DNA of 64,000 nucleotides from Hyphomicrobium sp. (GTDB taxonomy: Bacteria; Pseudomonadota; Alphaproteobacteria; Rhizobiales; Hyphomicrobiaceae), in assembly GCF_019753045.1 (NCBI RefSeq), contig NZ_JAIELN010000002.1, forward strand, positions 124,001-188,000, given 5' to 3'. Numbering within the stretch: position 1 is the first letter of the stretch; each line of letters opens with the position of its first letter. The position numbers were made by a program, and so were the translations under genes. Shown here piece after piece: positions 1 to 9,380 of the stretch. The notes beneath the pieces were generated by a model. The model saw only the letters and a list, made by a program, of their open reading frames with translations. It did no database searches and had not been told where the DNA came from.

Positions 1-1779
1 GTTGCCGAAGGCGCAGCGATCAATACGGCCGTCACGATCGCAGCCGTTCTTTTCATTCTTTGGCTGGCACTCAGATCGGGTCGCATCATCTTCGCCGTTC
101 TCGTCAGCCTCTTCTCCGGACTCGCGATGACGGGCGCGCTGGGTCTCTACCTCGTCGGCGCACTCAACCTTATCTCGGTAGCGTTCGCGGTGCTGTTCGT
201 CGGTATCGGTGTCGATTTCGGCATCCAGTTCTCGGTCAGATACCGCCACGAGCGCTTCAACAAACATGGTCTCCGCGACGCGTTGATCGCAGCGGGCAAG
301 AACGCCGGGAAACCTTTGGCGCTCGCAGCGGCGGCGACGACAGCGGGCTTCTACGCATTTCTGCCGACCGATTACCGCGGCGTATCCGAGCTTGGCCTCA
401 TTGCCGGCAGCGGCATGATTATCGCGTTCCTGACGAGCATCACTTTCTTGCCGGCGATGCTCTCCGTTCTGAATCCTCCAGGCGAGCCGCACGACGTCGG
501 CTACCAGTCGCTCGCGCCGGTAGATCGATTCATGGCGCGCCACCGCCACATCATTCTTGCGCTGACGGCGATCGGCGTCGTCGCCGGATTGCCGCTTCTG
601 ACCAAGCTCGAGTTCGATTTCAATCCGATCAACTTGCGCAGCAACAAGGTGGAATCGGTCTCGACCTTCAACGATCTGATGCGCGATCCTTTGACCGCTC
701 CGAACACGATCGAGATCTTGACGCCGAACCTCACCGACGCGAAAGCGCTGGCAGCAAAGCTCGATAAGCTGCCGGAAGTCGGCCATACGATAACGCTAGC
801 GAGCTTCGTGCCGGAGCATCAGGACGAAAAGCTGGCCATCATCAGAGACGCGGCGGACCTGCTCGGCCCGACCATCGAGCCCGACGAAATCGCGGCAACG
901 CCGACGGACGCCGAAACGCAGACGACGCTGCGAGATACCGCCAAGGCGTTTGAGGACGTCAGCAAATTGCCGGGCGCACCGGCCCTCGCCACCCACATGG
1001 CGGCGACGCTTCGCAAACTCGCGGACGCGCCGGCTGACGCGCGGGCAAAGGTCGAAAAGGCGCTGCTCGACGGTCTGAAACTGCGTCTCGCGCAAATTCG
1101 CGCGGCCCTCAAGGCTGAGCCGGTAACGCTCGAGAATCTGCCGACTGAGATCATTGCCGACTGGATAACGGCCGATGGCCGAGCCCGGGTCGAGATCGGG
1201 CCGAAGGGCGACGGAAACGACAACGCAAACCTCCGCCGCTTTGCGTCTGCCGTGCTCGCCGTTACGCCCGAAGCAACCGGCGTGCCGATCCTCATTCAGG
1301 AATCGGCGAAGACGGTTGTGCGCTCGTTCATTCAGGCGGGCTTGCTGGCGCTCGTTTCGATAACGATCATCCTGTTCGTCGCCCTGCGCCGCATCTCGGA
1401 CGTGCTGCTGACGCTCGTGCCGCTATTGCTCGCCGGCGTCGTGACGCTCGAACTGTGCGTGCTGCTCAAGCTACCGCTGAATTTCGCGAACATCATTGCG
1501 CTGCCTGTGCTGCTCGGCGTCGGCGTCGCATTCAAGATCTATTACGTGCTCGCTTGGCGCGAAGGCGAAACGAGCTTGCTGGCATCGCCGCTGACGCGCG
1601 CAGTGATGTTCAGCGCCATGACGACGGCCGTTGCGTTCGGCAGCTTGTTCTTCTCAAGTCATCCCGGAACGTCGAGCATGGGTGAGCTGCTTGCACTCTC
1701 GCTCGTCACGACGCTCGCGGCGGCGGTGCTCTTTCAGCCGATCCTGATGGGGCCGCCACGTAACAAGAAGGAAGGCTGA
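1..1779 (+). CDS. hpnN: Hopanoid-associated RND transporter HpnN (5'-truncated)
   Basis: The reading frame is open from base 1 to a TGA at 1777-1779, so the start lies left of the window; about 592 codons are present. Visible features are repeated hydrophobic segments, a first cluster containing the stretch GVDFGIQFSVRYRHER, a long soluble periplasmic-type domain (about bases 540-1310) and a second set of membrane helices ending near the C-terminus. That is the arrangement of the MMPL/RND superfamily. The HpnN subgroup is known to move hopanoids from the inner to the outer membrane. The assignment to HpnN rests on both the sequence style and the adjacent hpnJ and hpnI genes. It converges with hpnJ, and a shared terminator-like structure lies between them. 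Confidence 0.9.
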   Translation, partial: VAEGAAINTAVTIAAVLFILWLALRSGRIIFAVLVSLFSGLAMTGALGLYLVGALNLISVAFAVLFVGIGVDFGIQFSVRYRHERFNKHGLRDALIAAGKNAGKPLALAAAATTAGFYAFLPTDYRGVSELGLIAGSGMIIAFLTSITFLPAMLSVLNPPGEPHDVGYQSLAPVDRFMARHRHIILALTAIGVVAGLPLLTKLEFDFNPINLRSNKVESVSTFNDLMRDPLTAPNTIEILTPNLTDAKALAAKLDKLPEVGHTITLASFVPEHQDEKLAIIRDAADLLGPTIEPDEIAATPTDAETQTTLRDTAKAFEDVSKLPGAPALATHMAATLRKLADAPADARAKVEKALLDGLKLRLAQIRAALKAEPVTLENLPTEIIADWITADGRARVEIGPKGDGNDNANLRRFASAVLAVTPEATGVPILIQESAKTVVRSFIQAGLLALVSITIILFVALRRISDVLLTLVPLLLAGVVTLELCVLLKLPLNFANIIALPVLLGVGVAFKIYYVLAWREGETSLLASPLTRAVMFSAMTTAVAFGSLFFSSHPGTSSMGELLALSLVTTLAAAVLFQPILMGPPRNKKEG

Positions 1780-1792
1780 CGAGGTCTCGAAA

Positions 1793-1856
1793 GACAGACG
1801 GCGCCGGTGGGAAACTCCGGCGCCGCGTCACATGCTAATTCGCACTGTCTGTTTTT
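1793..1856. terminator. Candidate bidirectional terminator between hpnN and hpnJ
   Basis: A perfect 9-bp stem (CGGCGCCGG at 1799-1807 with CCGGCGCCG at 1817-1825) sits inside a wider pair ACAGAC (1793-1798) and GTCTGT (1847-1852). The latter is followed by a T run on the + strand. The convergent position fits termination of both hpnN and hpnJ; the T run is short, so strength is uncertain. Confidence 0.5.
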
Positions 1857-1865
1857 ACTGATGCG

Positions 1866-3290
1866 TTACGCGGCGTTGCGGCGTTCACGCAGGAACTGGA
1901 AGAATTCGACGCCCTCGCGGAGGCGCCGCTTCATCATGTCGGGCTGCGTTATCATCTCGCCGACGATCGAAGCAATCTTCGGCACCCGGAAGTAGAACTT
2001 GCGATAGAAGTCCTCGACCGAAGAGAAGATCTCGGTGTGTGACAGACCGGGATAGTGCAGCGGCGCGATCTGGATGCCGTTATCGTTGATGAGTTCGGCA
2101 TTGTCGACGTCGAGCCAGCCGTTCTCGGACGCCTGCTTGTAGAGAAACGTGCCCGGATAGGGCGCCGCGAGCGAGACCTGGATCGTGTGGGGGTTGATCC
2201 GCGTCGCGAACTTGATGGTCTCCTCGATCGTCTCCTTCGACTCTCCCGGAAGTCCGAGGATGAAGGTGCCGTGGATCTTGATGCCGAGTTCGTGGCAGTC
2301 CTTCGTGAACTTCTCCGCGACCTCGACCCGCATGCCCTTCTTGATGTTGTGCAGGATCTGCTGGTTGCCGCTCTCGTAACCGACGAGCAGCAGACGCAGG
2401 CCGTTGTCCTTGAGCACCTTCAGCGTCTCGCGCGGCACGTTCGCCTTGGCATTGCACGACCAGGTGACGCCGAGCTTGCCGAGTTCCCTGGCGATTGCTT
2501 CCGCGCGCGGCAGGTCGTCGGTGAAGGTATCATCGTCGAACATCAGCTCTTTCATCTGCGGGAACGCCTTGAGGATGTATTTCACTTCCTCGATGACGTG
2601 CCCGACGGAGCGGGTCCGATAGCGATGGCCGCCAACGGTCTGAGGCCACAGGCAGAACGTGCAGCGGCTCTTGCAGCCACGCCCCGTGTAGAACGAGATG
2701 TACGGGTGCTTCAGGTAGCCGATGAAGTAATTTTCCATCACGAGGTCGCGCTTGTAGACCGGCGTAACGAAGGGCAGCGTGTCCATGTCGTGCATCACGG
2801 GGCGGTCCTCGTTGTGCACGATGACGCCCTGCGCGTTGCGGTAGGAAAGACCCTTGATGTCACTCCACGCCATGCCGTCAGCGACGTCCTTGATCGTGAA
2901 ATCGAACTCATTGCGGGCAACGAAGTCGACAATCGGCGCGTCCACTAAGCTTTCGTTGGACTGCACCGCAACCTTGGCGCCGATCAAACCAACCTTGAGG
3001 TTCGGGTTGGTCGCCTTCATCGCCTCGATGACTTTGACGTCGGAATCAAACGACGGCGTCGAGGTGTGCAGCACCGCGAGGTCGTAATCGCGCACTTGGG
3101 CGAGAACATCCTGCAGGCTGGTACGATGCGGCGGCGCATCGATGAGCTTGGAATTCTCGACCAGCGCGGCCGGTTGCGCCAGCCAAGTTGGATACCAGAA
3201 CGACTGGATTTCGCGGCGTGCCTGATATCGAGATCCTGCTCCGCCGTCGAAGCCGTCAAATGAAGGAGCCTGCAAAAATAGTGTGCGCAT
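1866..3290 (-). CDS. hpnJ: Hopanoid biosynthesis radical SAM protein HpnJ
   Basis: The product is 474 residues. The N-terminal part (about 1-150) looks like a cobalamin-binding-type fold. A radical SAM core follows, with the CxxxCxxC cluster motif at Cys206, Cys210 and Cys213 (GRGCKSRCTFC). HpnJ is known from Burkholderia work to be needed for the cyclitol ether head group of bacteriohopanetetrol, acting after HpnI and the deacetylase HpnK. The gene follows hpnI with a 12-base gap on the same strand, so the two are probably one operon. No hpnK is visible beside them; it could lie left of the window. Length and motif agree with the family. Confidence 0.93.
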   Translation of the reverse strand: MRTLFLQAPSFDGFDGGAGSRYQARREIQSFWYPTWLAQPAALVENSKLIDAPPHRTSLQDVLAQVRDYDLAVLHTSTPSFDSDVKVIEAMKATNPNLKVGLIGAKVAVQSNESLVDAPIVDFVARNEFDFTIKDVADGMAWSDIKGLSYRNAQGVIVHNEDRPVMHDMDTLPFVTPVYKRDLVMENYFIGYLKHPYISFYTGRGCKSRCTFCLWPQTVGGHRYRTRSVGHVIEEVKYILKAFPQMKELMFDDDTFTDDLPRAEAIARELGKLGVTWSCNAKANVPRETLKVLKDNGLRLLLVGYESGNQQILHNIKKGMRVEVAEKFTKDCHELGIKIHGTFILGLPGESKETIEETIKFATRINPHTIQVSLAAPYPGTFLYKQASENGWLDVDNAELINDNGIQIAPLHYPGLSHTEIFSSVEDFYRKFYFRVPKIASIVGEMITQPDMMKRRLREGVEFFQFLRERRNAA

Positions 3291-3302
3291 CGTGGGCGCC
3301 TT

Positions 3303-4436
3303 TCATATCGGCTTAACAGTCCCATCGGCGCCGACGCTGTAGCGGCGGCCCCTCCAACTGACAGCTCCGGGCGCGTAGCTCGCGACGAACACCGCAAAGC
3401 TCAACAAGTCGCGCAAAGGTGTGAACCAAATCGAACTCTTTCCCCCACCGGGCAGTCGCTCAACTTGTAACGGAACCAAAAGGCGGCACGCAAGCGTTCC
3501 CAAAACGATCATCCACGCTATGACGTTGAAGCCACTCAAAGGCAACGCAGCAAGCGCAAATGGCAGCGGATGAGTAATGACGGAACCGGCATAACCGACT
3601 GGGTCGACGAGTCTTATCGTCCGCGCCCATCGAAGCTCATGTGCGAGAAGCGCGGCAAATGAGTCTTCCGAAAAAGTATGCCCGACTGTGAAAGGCGCTA
3701 TCGCGACTTTCAGGCCTTTTCGACGGACGGCGTCGCCCATCGCGTAGTCATCGGCCAACGTGTTGGCGAAGGCTTCGAATCCTCCGATCTCGGCGAGCGT
3801 GTTCCGGCGTATCGCAATCGTCGATCCGAAACATGGCTTCGCGAGTCCGAACTGAACGCCGACGAGCACGCTCGGAAGAAAATGCTGATCGACTGCTGCG
3901 GCCGCGAGTCGCGACCAGAACCCTCCGATCGCGCATCCGCGATAAAGGCACGTGACGAGTCCAACTTCGGGTTGCTGTAACGTGGCGACGACATCCCGGA
4001 CGTAGGTATCATCGACGCGCATATCGCTGTCGCTGAGAATTAGAACGTCGTGCGGCGCGGTGGGAAAAATGTTGAGAACGTTAGAGATCTTCGGATTGCC
4101 GCCGGCACTCCGGGAGGATGTAACAAGTTCGATATCCGCGGCAGGAAACTGCTCTTCAAGGTTGCGCACGACGGCTATCGCCGGGTCGGCGGCATTCTGA
4201 ACGCCGAATAGTATTTTAACTTCGCCCGGGTAGTTCTGCTGAAGAAACGATCCGAGGTTGGCGCAAAGACCTGGTTCAGCGCCGTAAAGCGGCTTGATCA
4301 GCGCGACATTTTCCGATCGCTCCAAAATCGACTTGGGCCGGTGTGCAAATCGTGCCACCAAGAGAGCAGCCAATATGGCGTAAGCGCTGCCGATAAAGGC
4401 AACGAGGGTGCATACAAGCCACAGACAGGACGTCAT
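3303..4436 (-). CDS. hpnI: Hopanoid glycosyltransferase HpnI
   Basis: A 377-residue membrane glycosyltransferase of the ceramide glucosyltransferase (GT21-like) type. It has an N-terminal hydrophobic segment, a DSD metal/nucleotide-sugar motif in ILSDSDMRVD near residue 135, the ADDYAMGD acidic motif, the RWARTIR segment corresponding to the (Q/R)xxRW motif, and C-terminal hydrophobic stretches. HpnI is known to add N-acetylglucosamine to bacteriohopanetetrol. It is the first gene of the hpnI-hpnJ pair and is transcribed away from the mlaA-type gene; the 113 bases between them hold the divergent promoters. Confidence 0.92.
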   Translation of the reverse strand: MTSCLWLVCTLVAFIGSAYAILAALLVARFAHRPKSILERSENVALIKPLYGAEPGLCANLGSFLQQNYPGEVKILFGVQNAADPAIAVVRNLEEQFPAADIELVTSSRSAGGNPKISNVLNIFPTAPHDVLILSDSDMRVDDTYVRDVVATLQQPEVGLVTCLYRGCAIGGFWSRLAAAAVDQHFLPSVLVGVQFGLAKPCFGSTIAIRRNTLAEIGGFEAFANTLADDYAMGDAVRRKGLKVAIAPFTVGHTFSEDSFAALLAHELRWARTIRLVDPVGYAGSVITHPLPFALAALPLSGFNVIAWMIVLGTLACRLLVPLQVERLPGGGKSSIWFTPLRDLLSFAVFVASYAPGAVSWRGRRYSVGADGTVKPI

Positions 4437-4549
4437 TCTGACGTTACTTTCTGGTTTGACCTGGGGGAAAGCCGACTGGCATCAGTCGGTAAGCTAGCGT
4501 TTTGCATGCGGCTGCGATAGATCTGAGGTTGCTCGGCCGTGGGGCCAGC

Positions 4550-5518
4550 ATGGGGGAATATCGGGAATTGAAAGTCACTGCCATCCTGAACTGGGTCGGC
4601 TGTATTTTAGTCGGTGTGGGCCTGTCGGCCTGCGCGAGCACCTCTGCGCCTTCAATTTCCGCACAGCATCTGGCGTCGGCCGAATACGATTCAGAACCGA
4701 AAGCCATCGCTGACCCCAACGAAAAGTTCAATCGCTCGGTGTTCGAGGCCAACCAGGATTTCAATCACGACGTCCTGTATCCGGTCGCCAAGTCCTATAA
4801 CGAGAACGTGCCTGAGCCCGTCCGCGATCGCATCGACGCGTTCACGACGAACCTCTCCGAGCCGATGGTGTTTGCGAATAACATCTTGCAGCTCCGGCTC
4901 GAGGCTGCCGCGACGACATTTGGTCGTTTCGCCGTCAATTCGACGCTCGGTCTCGGCGGCCTGTTCGACGTTGCGGTAACGCAAGGCATGACTCACCAGT
5001 CCGGCGACTTCGGACAAACGATGTATGTCTGGGGCTACAGGGATAGCGCTTATCTGGTGCTGCCGATCATTGGCCCGACAAACGTCAGAGACGCAATCGG
5101 CACCGGCGTCGAATTTGCCGCGCAAATACCGGCCGGCGCTTTGATTCCGACGAAGGCCGCAACGCTTGCCAGCCGTGTCAATCTCGCGGGAAGCGTGACC
5201 AGTCCGCTGTCGAACCTGAGCAAAGTCGAAGATATGCAGACGCTCGAGGAAAGCTCGATCGACTTCTATTCGATGCTGCGCAGCGTGACGGACCAGAAGC
5301 GTCAGGCGGAACTCCAGGAAGCTTTGGAAACGAGCGCTTTAACGGGCACGCCCAAGCCGCCCGATCCCAACGCGATCGAGCCGGTTATGACGATCGTCTC
5401 GTCGCCGACGATGCTCGAAAAACGACGGATGACCGACGTCCCGAAGATGTCGAGCGCTTCCGATCATGGCGGTTCGATCGTTGTCGTTGGCCCGCCGACG
5501 CCAATCGAGGCGCACTAA
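4550..5518 (+). CDS. mlaA: MlaA/VacJ family outer-membrane lipoprotein
   Basis: About 322 residues. A lipoprotein signal ends in the lipobox LSAC, so the mature N-terminus would be that Cys (residue 28 from this start). The following sequence, with DPNEKFNRSVFEANQ and later GDFGQTMYVWGY and YLVLPIIGP, is typical of MlaA/VacJ, which removes phospholipids from the outer leaflet of the outer membrane. The start is uncertain. An ATG at 4502 lacks a ribosome site, ATG 4550 is used here, and a TTG at 4568 is well placed behind GGGGGAA and would give a compact signal peptide. Its partner role with the MlaC-like HpnM gene at 5747-6382 is inferred from context. Confidence 0.88.
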   Translation: MGEYRELKVTAILNWVGCILVGVGLSACASTSAPSISAQHLASAEYDSEPKAIADPNEKFNRSVFEANQDFNHDVLYPVAKSYNENVPEPVRDRIDAFTTNLSEPMVFANNILQLRLEAAATTFGRFAVNSTLGLGGLFDVAVTQGMTHQSGDFGQTMYVWGYRDSAYLVLPIIGPTNVRDAIGTGVEFAAQIPAGALIPTKAATLASRVNLAGSVTSPLSNLSKVEDMQTLEESSIDFYSMLRSVTDQKRQAELQEALETSALTGTPKPPDPNAIEPVMTIVSSPTMLEKRRMTDVPKMSSASDHGGSIVVVGPPTPIEAH

Positions 5519-5746
5519 GTCCACCAAGCACTTTGCCCGGCAGGACGTGCCGTGCGGAAGCCATACGGTCCGCCGTTTTCACAACGTGAAGAGGCCTGAT
5601 CCGTTTCGGATAGCCCACTCGCTGAACGCTCGAAGCATTTGGGTGGAGCGGCGGGCGAAAAAGCCGTCGCACGAAGGTGGGTAACAAGCAAAAGTATGTT
5701 GTGCGACCGGCCCGATCGCAATCAGGCCGGCCACGAATTCGCGAAA

Positions 5747-6382
5747 TCAGCTCCCCGATAACAGCTTGTCGCCTTGCTTCTTGAGCGAGGCGATGAGGGC
5801 ATCGGGTCCGCCCGCATTCAGTATCGACGAGAACTCCGCGCGGCGGCTTGCGAGCTCGCTGATCGTGCCGTCGAGATAGACGTCGACGATCTTCCATTGC
5901 GGCCCAGTCTTGCGCATCAAGTAGTTGATCGCGACAGGTTTGCCGTTGCTCTGCACGATCCGGGTTTTCACCATTTTGTCGGTCGGCGGCCGGTCGGTGA
6001 TCTCGGCGATCTCGAACGTTTCGCCCGAAAAACCGTCAAATCGTTTCGCGTATGTCGCGACCATCATGCGCGCGAATGCTTCTGTAACGGCAGCTTGTTG
6101 CTCGGGCCGAAACGTCTCCCAGCTTCGGCCGACTGCCACGCGGGACATCGATCCGATGTCGTACGTTGAGGCCAGAACTGGCGCGAGCGCTTCATAGCGG
6201 CCCTGCACGCCAAGGGCCTGCGCCTGCTTCATCGTATCGAGAAGCTTGGCGTTCAGTCCGTTGATCGTTTTCTCCGGCGCATCGGCCGCTTGCGCGTGCG
6301 CAAACTGAGGTGTGGCGAGAAGCGCCGTCATCAAAGCGACGATCGACGCGCTCAAAACACGTAATTTTCTGGCCGGGACCAT
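5747..6382 (-). CDS. hpnM: Hopanoid-associated MlaC/Ttg2D-like protein HpnM
   Basis: The chosen ATG at 6382 follows a strong ribosome site (AGGGGAGGGG) and gives 211 residues with a clear Sec signal peptide ending at AHA. The mature protein has the toluene-tolerance/MlaC (periplasmic phospholipid-binding) look, including the segments YDIGSMSRVAVGRSW, AINYLMRK and WKIVDVYLDG. HpnM is the name for family members found in hopanoid clusters, and the neighbours (hpnN, hpnJ, hpnI, mlaA-like, dxs) support this. A longer in-frame extension up to 6472 is rejected because it lacks a signal peptide at its own N-terminus. It converges with the mlaA-type gene and diverges from dxs. Confidence 0.88.
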   Translation of the reverse strand: MVPARKLRVLSASIVALMTALLATPQFAHAQAADAPEKTINGLNAKLLDTMKQAQALGVQGRYEALAPVLASTYDIGSMSRVAVGRSWETFRPEQQAAVTEAFARMMVATYAKRFDGFSGETFEIAEITDRPPTDKMVKTRIVQSNGKPVAINYLMRKTGPQWKIVDVYLDGTISELASRRAEFSSILNAGGPDALIASLKKQGDKLLSGS

Positions 6383-6637
6383 TGCCCCTCCCCTGATTGA
6401 TTTCAAATACCGTTCGCCATCGGCGAGTCTCCCGCGGCGGGAACGTCTCCTAGGTTGACACGGTGGCGGCATTTAGCCGTTACACTCGCAGGTGTTTGCC
6501 ATTTGTGAGGCTTGGCTGCAACACTTCCCCGCAGAGTCCGATCCGTTTCGCATGTTCCATTTTTTGCGCCGTGTCATGGGTTCATATTTAGAATGGTTGT
6601 GGACTCGGGCAGAGACGGTTTGGGGGGAGTTCGGTCT

Positions 6638-8572
6638 ATGGATGCAGTAGTACCTCGGGTATCCAAAACACCGCTTTTGGACCAGGTGGATACGCCTGCC
6701 GATCTTCGGCAACTGTCGGAACAAGAACTTCCGCAGCTCGCCGCAGAACTCCGCGCGGAACTCATTGATGCCGTATCGCAGACTGGCGGCCACCTTGGCG
6801 CAGGACTGGGCGTCGTCGAGCTGACGGTCGCGTTGCACTATCTTTTCGATACGCCGAACGATCGCCTGATCTGGGACGTCAGTCACCAATCGTATCCGCA
6901 TAAAATCCTGACCGGCCGTCGCAGCCGGATGAGGACGCTGCGTCAGCCCGGCGGCCTTTCCGGATTCACGAAGCGCACTGAGAGCGACTACGATCCGTTC
7001 GGCGCAGCTCACTCATCGACATCGATCTCCGCCGGCCTCGGAATGGCTGTTGCGCGCGAATTGTCGGGCGGCACGAACAACGTCATCTGCGTGATAGGCG
7101 ACGGCGCCATGAGCGCCGGCATGGCCTACGAAGCTATGAACAACGCGGGCGCTCGCAACGAACGGCTTATCGTCATCCTGAACGACAACGACATGTCGAT
7201 CGCCCCGCCGACGGGCGCGCTGTCGTCATATCTTGCCCGGATTACCTCGAGCGACTCGTACTTTTACGTTCGCGACATCGCCAAGCAGCTGGCGAAGAGA
7301 CTGCCCAAAAGCTGGGAACGTCGCGCCGCGCGCGTCGAGGAATATACGCGCAGTCTCTGGCAGGGCGGCGCCTGGTTCGAGGAACTCGGACTTCATTACG
7401 TCGGGCCCATCGATGGCCACGATCTGAACCAGCTGTTGCCGGTCTTGAAAAACGTTCGCGACGCCGGCGATGGCCCAATCCTCGTTCATGTCGTGACGCA
7501 GAAGGGCAAGGGCTACGCGCCCGCCGAAGCCTCGGCAGACAAATATCATGGCGTCGCGAAATTCAACGTCGTGACCGGCGTGCAGGCGAAGCCCTCAGCG
7601 TCGGCGCCGTCCTATACGCGCGTCTTCGCCGACAGCTTGATCGCCGAAGCCAAGAAAGACGAGAAGATCGTCGCCATCACCGCGGCAATGCCCGATGGCA
7701 CGGGTCTTGATATCTTCGGCCGCGAATTTCCGGATCGGACGTTCGACGTCGGCATTGCCGAGCAGCATGCCGTGACCTTTGCGGCAGGGCTCGCCACCGA
7801 AGGCATGAAGCCTTTTGCCGCGATCTACTCGACGTTTTTGCAGCGTGGCTATGATCAGGTCGTGCACGACGTCGCGCTGCAGAGCCTGCCGGTGAGATTT
7901 GCAATCGATCGCGCGGGGTTTGTCGGCGCGGACGGCGCGACCCACGCCGGAACGTTCGATCTGGCTTACCTCGGTTGCTTGCCGAACATGGTCATCATGG
8001 CGGCAGCCGACGAGGCCGAGCTGAAGCACATGGTCGCCACTGCCGCTTCGATCGACGATCGCCCGAGTGCGTTCCGTTATCCCCGCGGCGAAGGAACAGG
8101 CGTCGCGATGCCCGAAGTCGGCATCCCGCTCGAAATCGGCAAAGGCCGCGTTTTACGCGAGGGATCGACGATTGCGCTCCTCTCGTTCGGCACGCGCCTG
8201 CAAGAGACCATGAAAGCAGCCGATCAACTGGCGGCGCTGGGCCTCTCCGCAACAGTCGCAGACGCGCGCTTCATGAAGCCCCTCGATACCGAACTCATCC
8301 GGCAACTTGCCGAAAATCACGATGTTCTCGTGACGATCGAAGAAGGCTCGGTCGGCGGTTTCGGTAGCCATGTTCTGCATTATCTGGCGGAGAACGGACT
8401 GCTCGATCGCGGGCTCAAGGTGCGCTCGAAGGTCATGCCGGATGTCTTCGTGGATCAGGACAAGCCCGAGGTCATGTATCAACGTGCGGGGCTCTCGGCC
8501 CAAGGCATCGTCGAGACGGTCCGCGACGCCCTCCAAATGAACAAGGCAAAGGCCGTCCGCGGTCGCGCCTAG
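6638..8572 (+). CDS. dxs: 1-deoxy-D-xylulose-5-phosphate synthase
   Basis: 644 residues from the ATG at 6638, which follows a G-rich ribosome site (GGGGGGAG). The enzyme condenses pyruvate and glyceraldehyde 3-phosphate to DXP, the entry step of the MEP isoprenoid pathway. Visible hallmarks are [14 protein letters not shown] near the N-terminus, the thiamine diphosphate motif [18 protein letters not shown], the central [15 protein letters not shown] segment, and the [15 protein letters not shown] pyrimidine-domain motif. Length matches the family. Its position beside hopanoid genes fits supply of isoprenoid precursor to hopanoids. Confidence 0.96.
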   Translation: MDAVVPRVSKTPLLDQVDTPADLRQLSEQELPQLAAELRAELIDAVSQTGGHLGAGLGVVELTVALHYLFDTPNDRLIWDVSHQSYPHKILTGRRSRMRTLRQPGGLSGFTKRTESDYDPFGAAHSSTSISAGLGMAVARELSGGTNNVICVIGDGAMSAGMAYEAMNNAGARNERLIVILNDNDMSIAPPTGALSSYLARITSSDSYFYVRDIAKQLAKRLPKSWERRAARVEEYTRSLWQGGAWFEELGLHYVGPIDGHDLNQLLPVLKNVRDAGDGPILVHVVTQKGKGYAPAEASADKYHGVAKFNVVTGVQAKPSASAPSYTRVFADSLIAEAKKDEKIVAITAAMPDGTGLDIFGREFPDRTFDVGIAEQHAVTFAAGLATEGMKPFAAIYSTFLQRGYDQVVHDVALQSLPVRFAIDRAGFVGADGATHAGTFDLAYLGCLPNMVIMAAADEAELKHMVATAASIDDRPSAFRYPRGEGTGVAMPEVGIPLEIGKGRVLREGSTIALLSFGTRLQETMKAADQLAALGLSATVADARFMKPLDTELIRQLAENHDVLVTIEEGSVGGFGSHVLHYLAENGLLDRGLKVRSKVMPDVFVDQDKPEVMYQRAGLSAQGIVETVRDALQMNKAKAVRGRA

Positions 8573-8632
8573 GTCCGTCGAAAAACGCGAGCGCTCGCTG
8601 TAAGCAATACAGCGGCGCCTGTCCGAAACAGC

Positions 8633-8920
8633 TTAGCGCTTCGTTTTATCGGGTTTCTTGTCGGCCGCAGTGTCCGGCGGTCCGTCGATGACCTTGCGGC
8701 AAGCCGGGCTCAATTTCTTGATATTGCGATTGAGGCACGCGACGATGCGGTCTTCGCTCGGGATGTCCCAGAAACAAAGGCTGAGCACGTCCGGGGTGCA
8801 GGCAGATTGCTCTTCAGCTGTTCCGCTATGAGCAAACGCCGCGGGAGAATGAGCGAAGGTGATCAGCACTCCCGCAATGCAGACGACGAGCAAGTTCGGA
8901 ATTAGAATTTTGCGTCGCAC
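8633..8920 (-). CDS. Small secreted cysteine-rich protein (paralogue 1)
   Basis: The GTG at 8920 behind GAGGACGG is preferred; it gives about 95 residues beginning directly with a signal peptide that ends at AFAHS. A TTG at 8953 would extend it. The mature part has the pattern CTPDVLSLCFWDIPSEDR, then IVACL and LSPACRKV, with four cysteines. This resembles the cysteine-rich repeat seen in many small periplasmic proteins of rhizobia. It is a tandem paralogue of 8964-9242 and probably co-transcribed with it. Function unknown. Confidence 0.7.
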   Translation of the reverse strand: MRRKILIPNLLVVCIAGVLITFAHSPAAFAHSGTAEEQSACTPDVLSLCFWDIPSEDRIVACLNRNIKKLSPACRKVIDGPPDTAADKKPDKTKR

Positions 8921-8963
8921 GGTTCCGTCCTCGCAAGAACTGTCGTTTCTCAAGTAGCGGGGC

Positions 8964-9242
8964 TCAACGTGCCTCGCGCGATTTGCGTGATGCCGGCTCT
9001 CCCGACATTACCGCACGGCAGGCCGGGCTGAGCTTGGCAAGATGCCGGTTCAAACACGCGACGATGCGGTCTTCGTTGGGAATTTGCGCCGAGCAGAGGC
9101 GGAACACGTCCGGTGTGCACGCATCTTGCTCCTCTTGCGTGCCGCTGTGGGCGAAGCTCTCGCTCGCAACCGCGAATATCAGCGCGAAGCCCGCCAGTGC
9201 CAGCGATGCGTTGAGCAATCCCGAAGTCTTCGCTTTTCTCAT
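8964..9242 (-). CDS. Small secreted cysteine-rich protein (paralogue 2)
   Basis: 92 residues from an ATG at 9242 preceded by GAGAG. It has a signal peptide ending at SFAHS and the same four-cysteine pattern as its neighbour (CTPDVFRLC, then IPNEDRIVACLNRH and LSPACRAV). The shared spacing of Cys and the HSGT(A/Q)EEQ start of the mature protein show recent duplication. Probably periplasmic with two disulfides. Function unknown. Confidence 0.72.
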   Translation of the reverse strand: MRKAKTSGLLNASLALAGFALIFAVASESFAHSGTQEEQDACTPDVFRLCSAQIPNEDRIVACLNRHLAKLSPACRAVMSGEPASRKSREAR

Positions 9243-9380
9243 GATCTCTCACTGATGAAAGGGAAGTGTTTTCGGCATATGCCCATCGGGCGTGGTCGGA
9301 CTAAGGCAAACGAGCCCATAAACGACCCGGAAAAGTCGCAACGATGAACATTTTGTGGCTGGCGGGTTTCCACTCACGCC

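Noticed and set aside
2055-2948. Long open frame on the + strand opposite hpnJ
   Set aside because: It is the complement of the hpnJ coding frame, rich in Val, Asp, Arg and Leu as GC-rich shadows are, and has no recognisable domain.
8581-8625. GCGAGCGCTCGC palindrome and CGCTGT/ACAGCG hairpin after dxs
   Set aside because: No T run follows and the stems are short for this GC content; not listed as a terminator.
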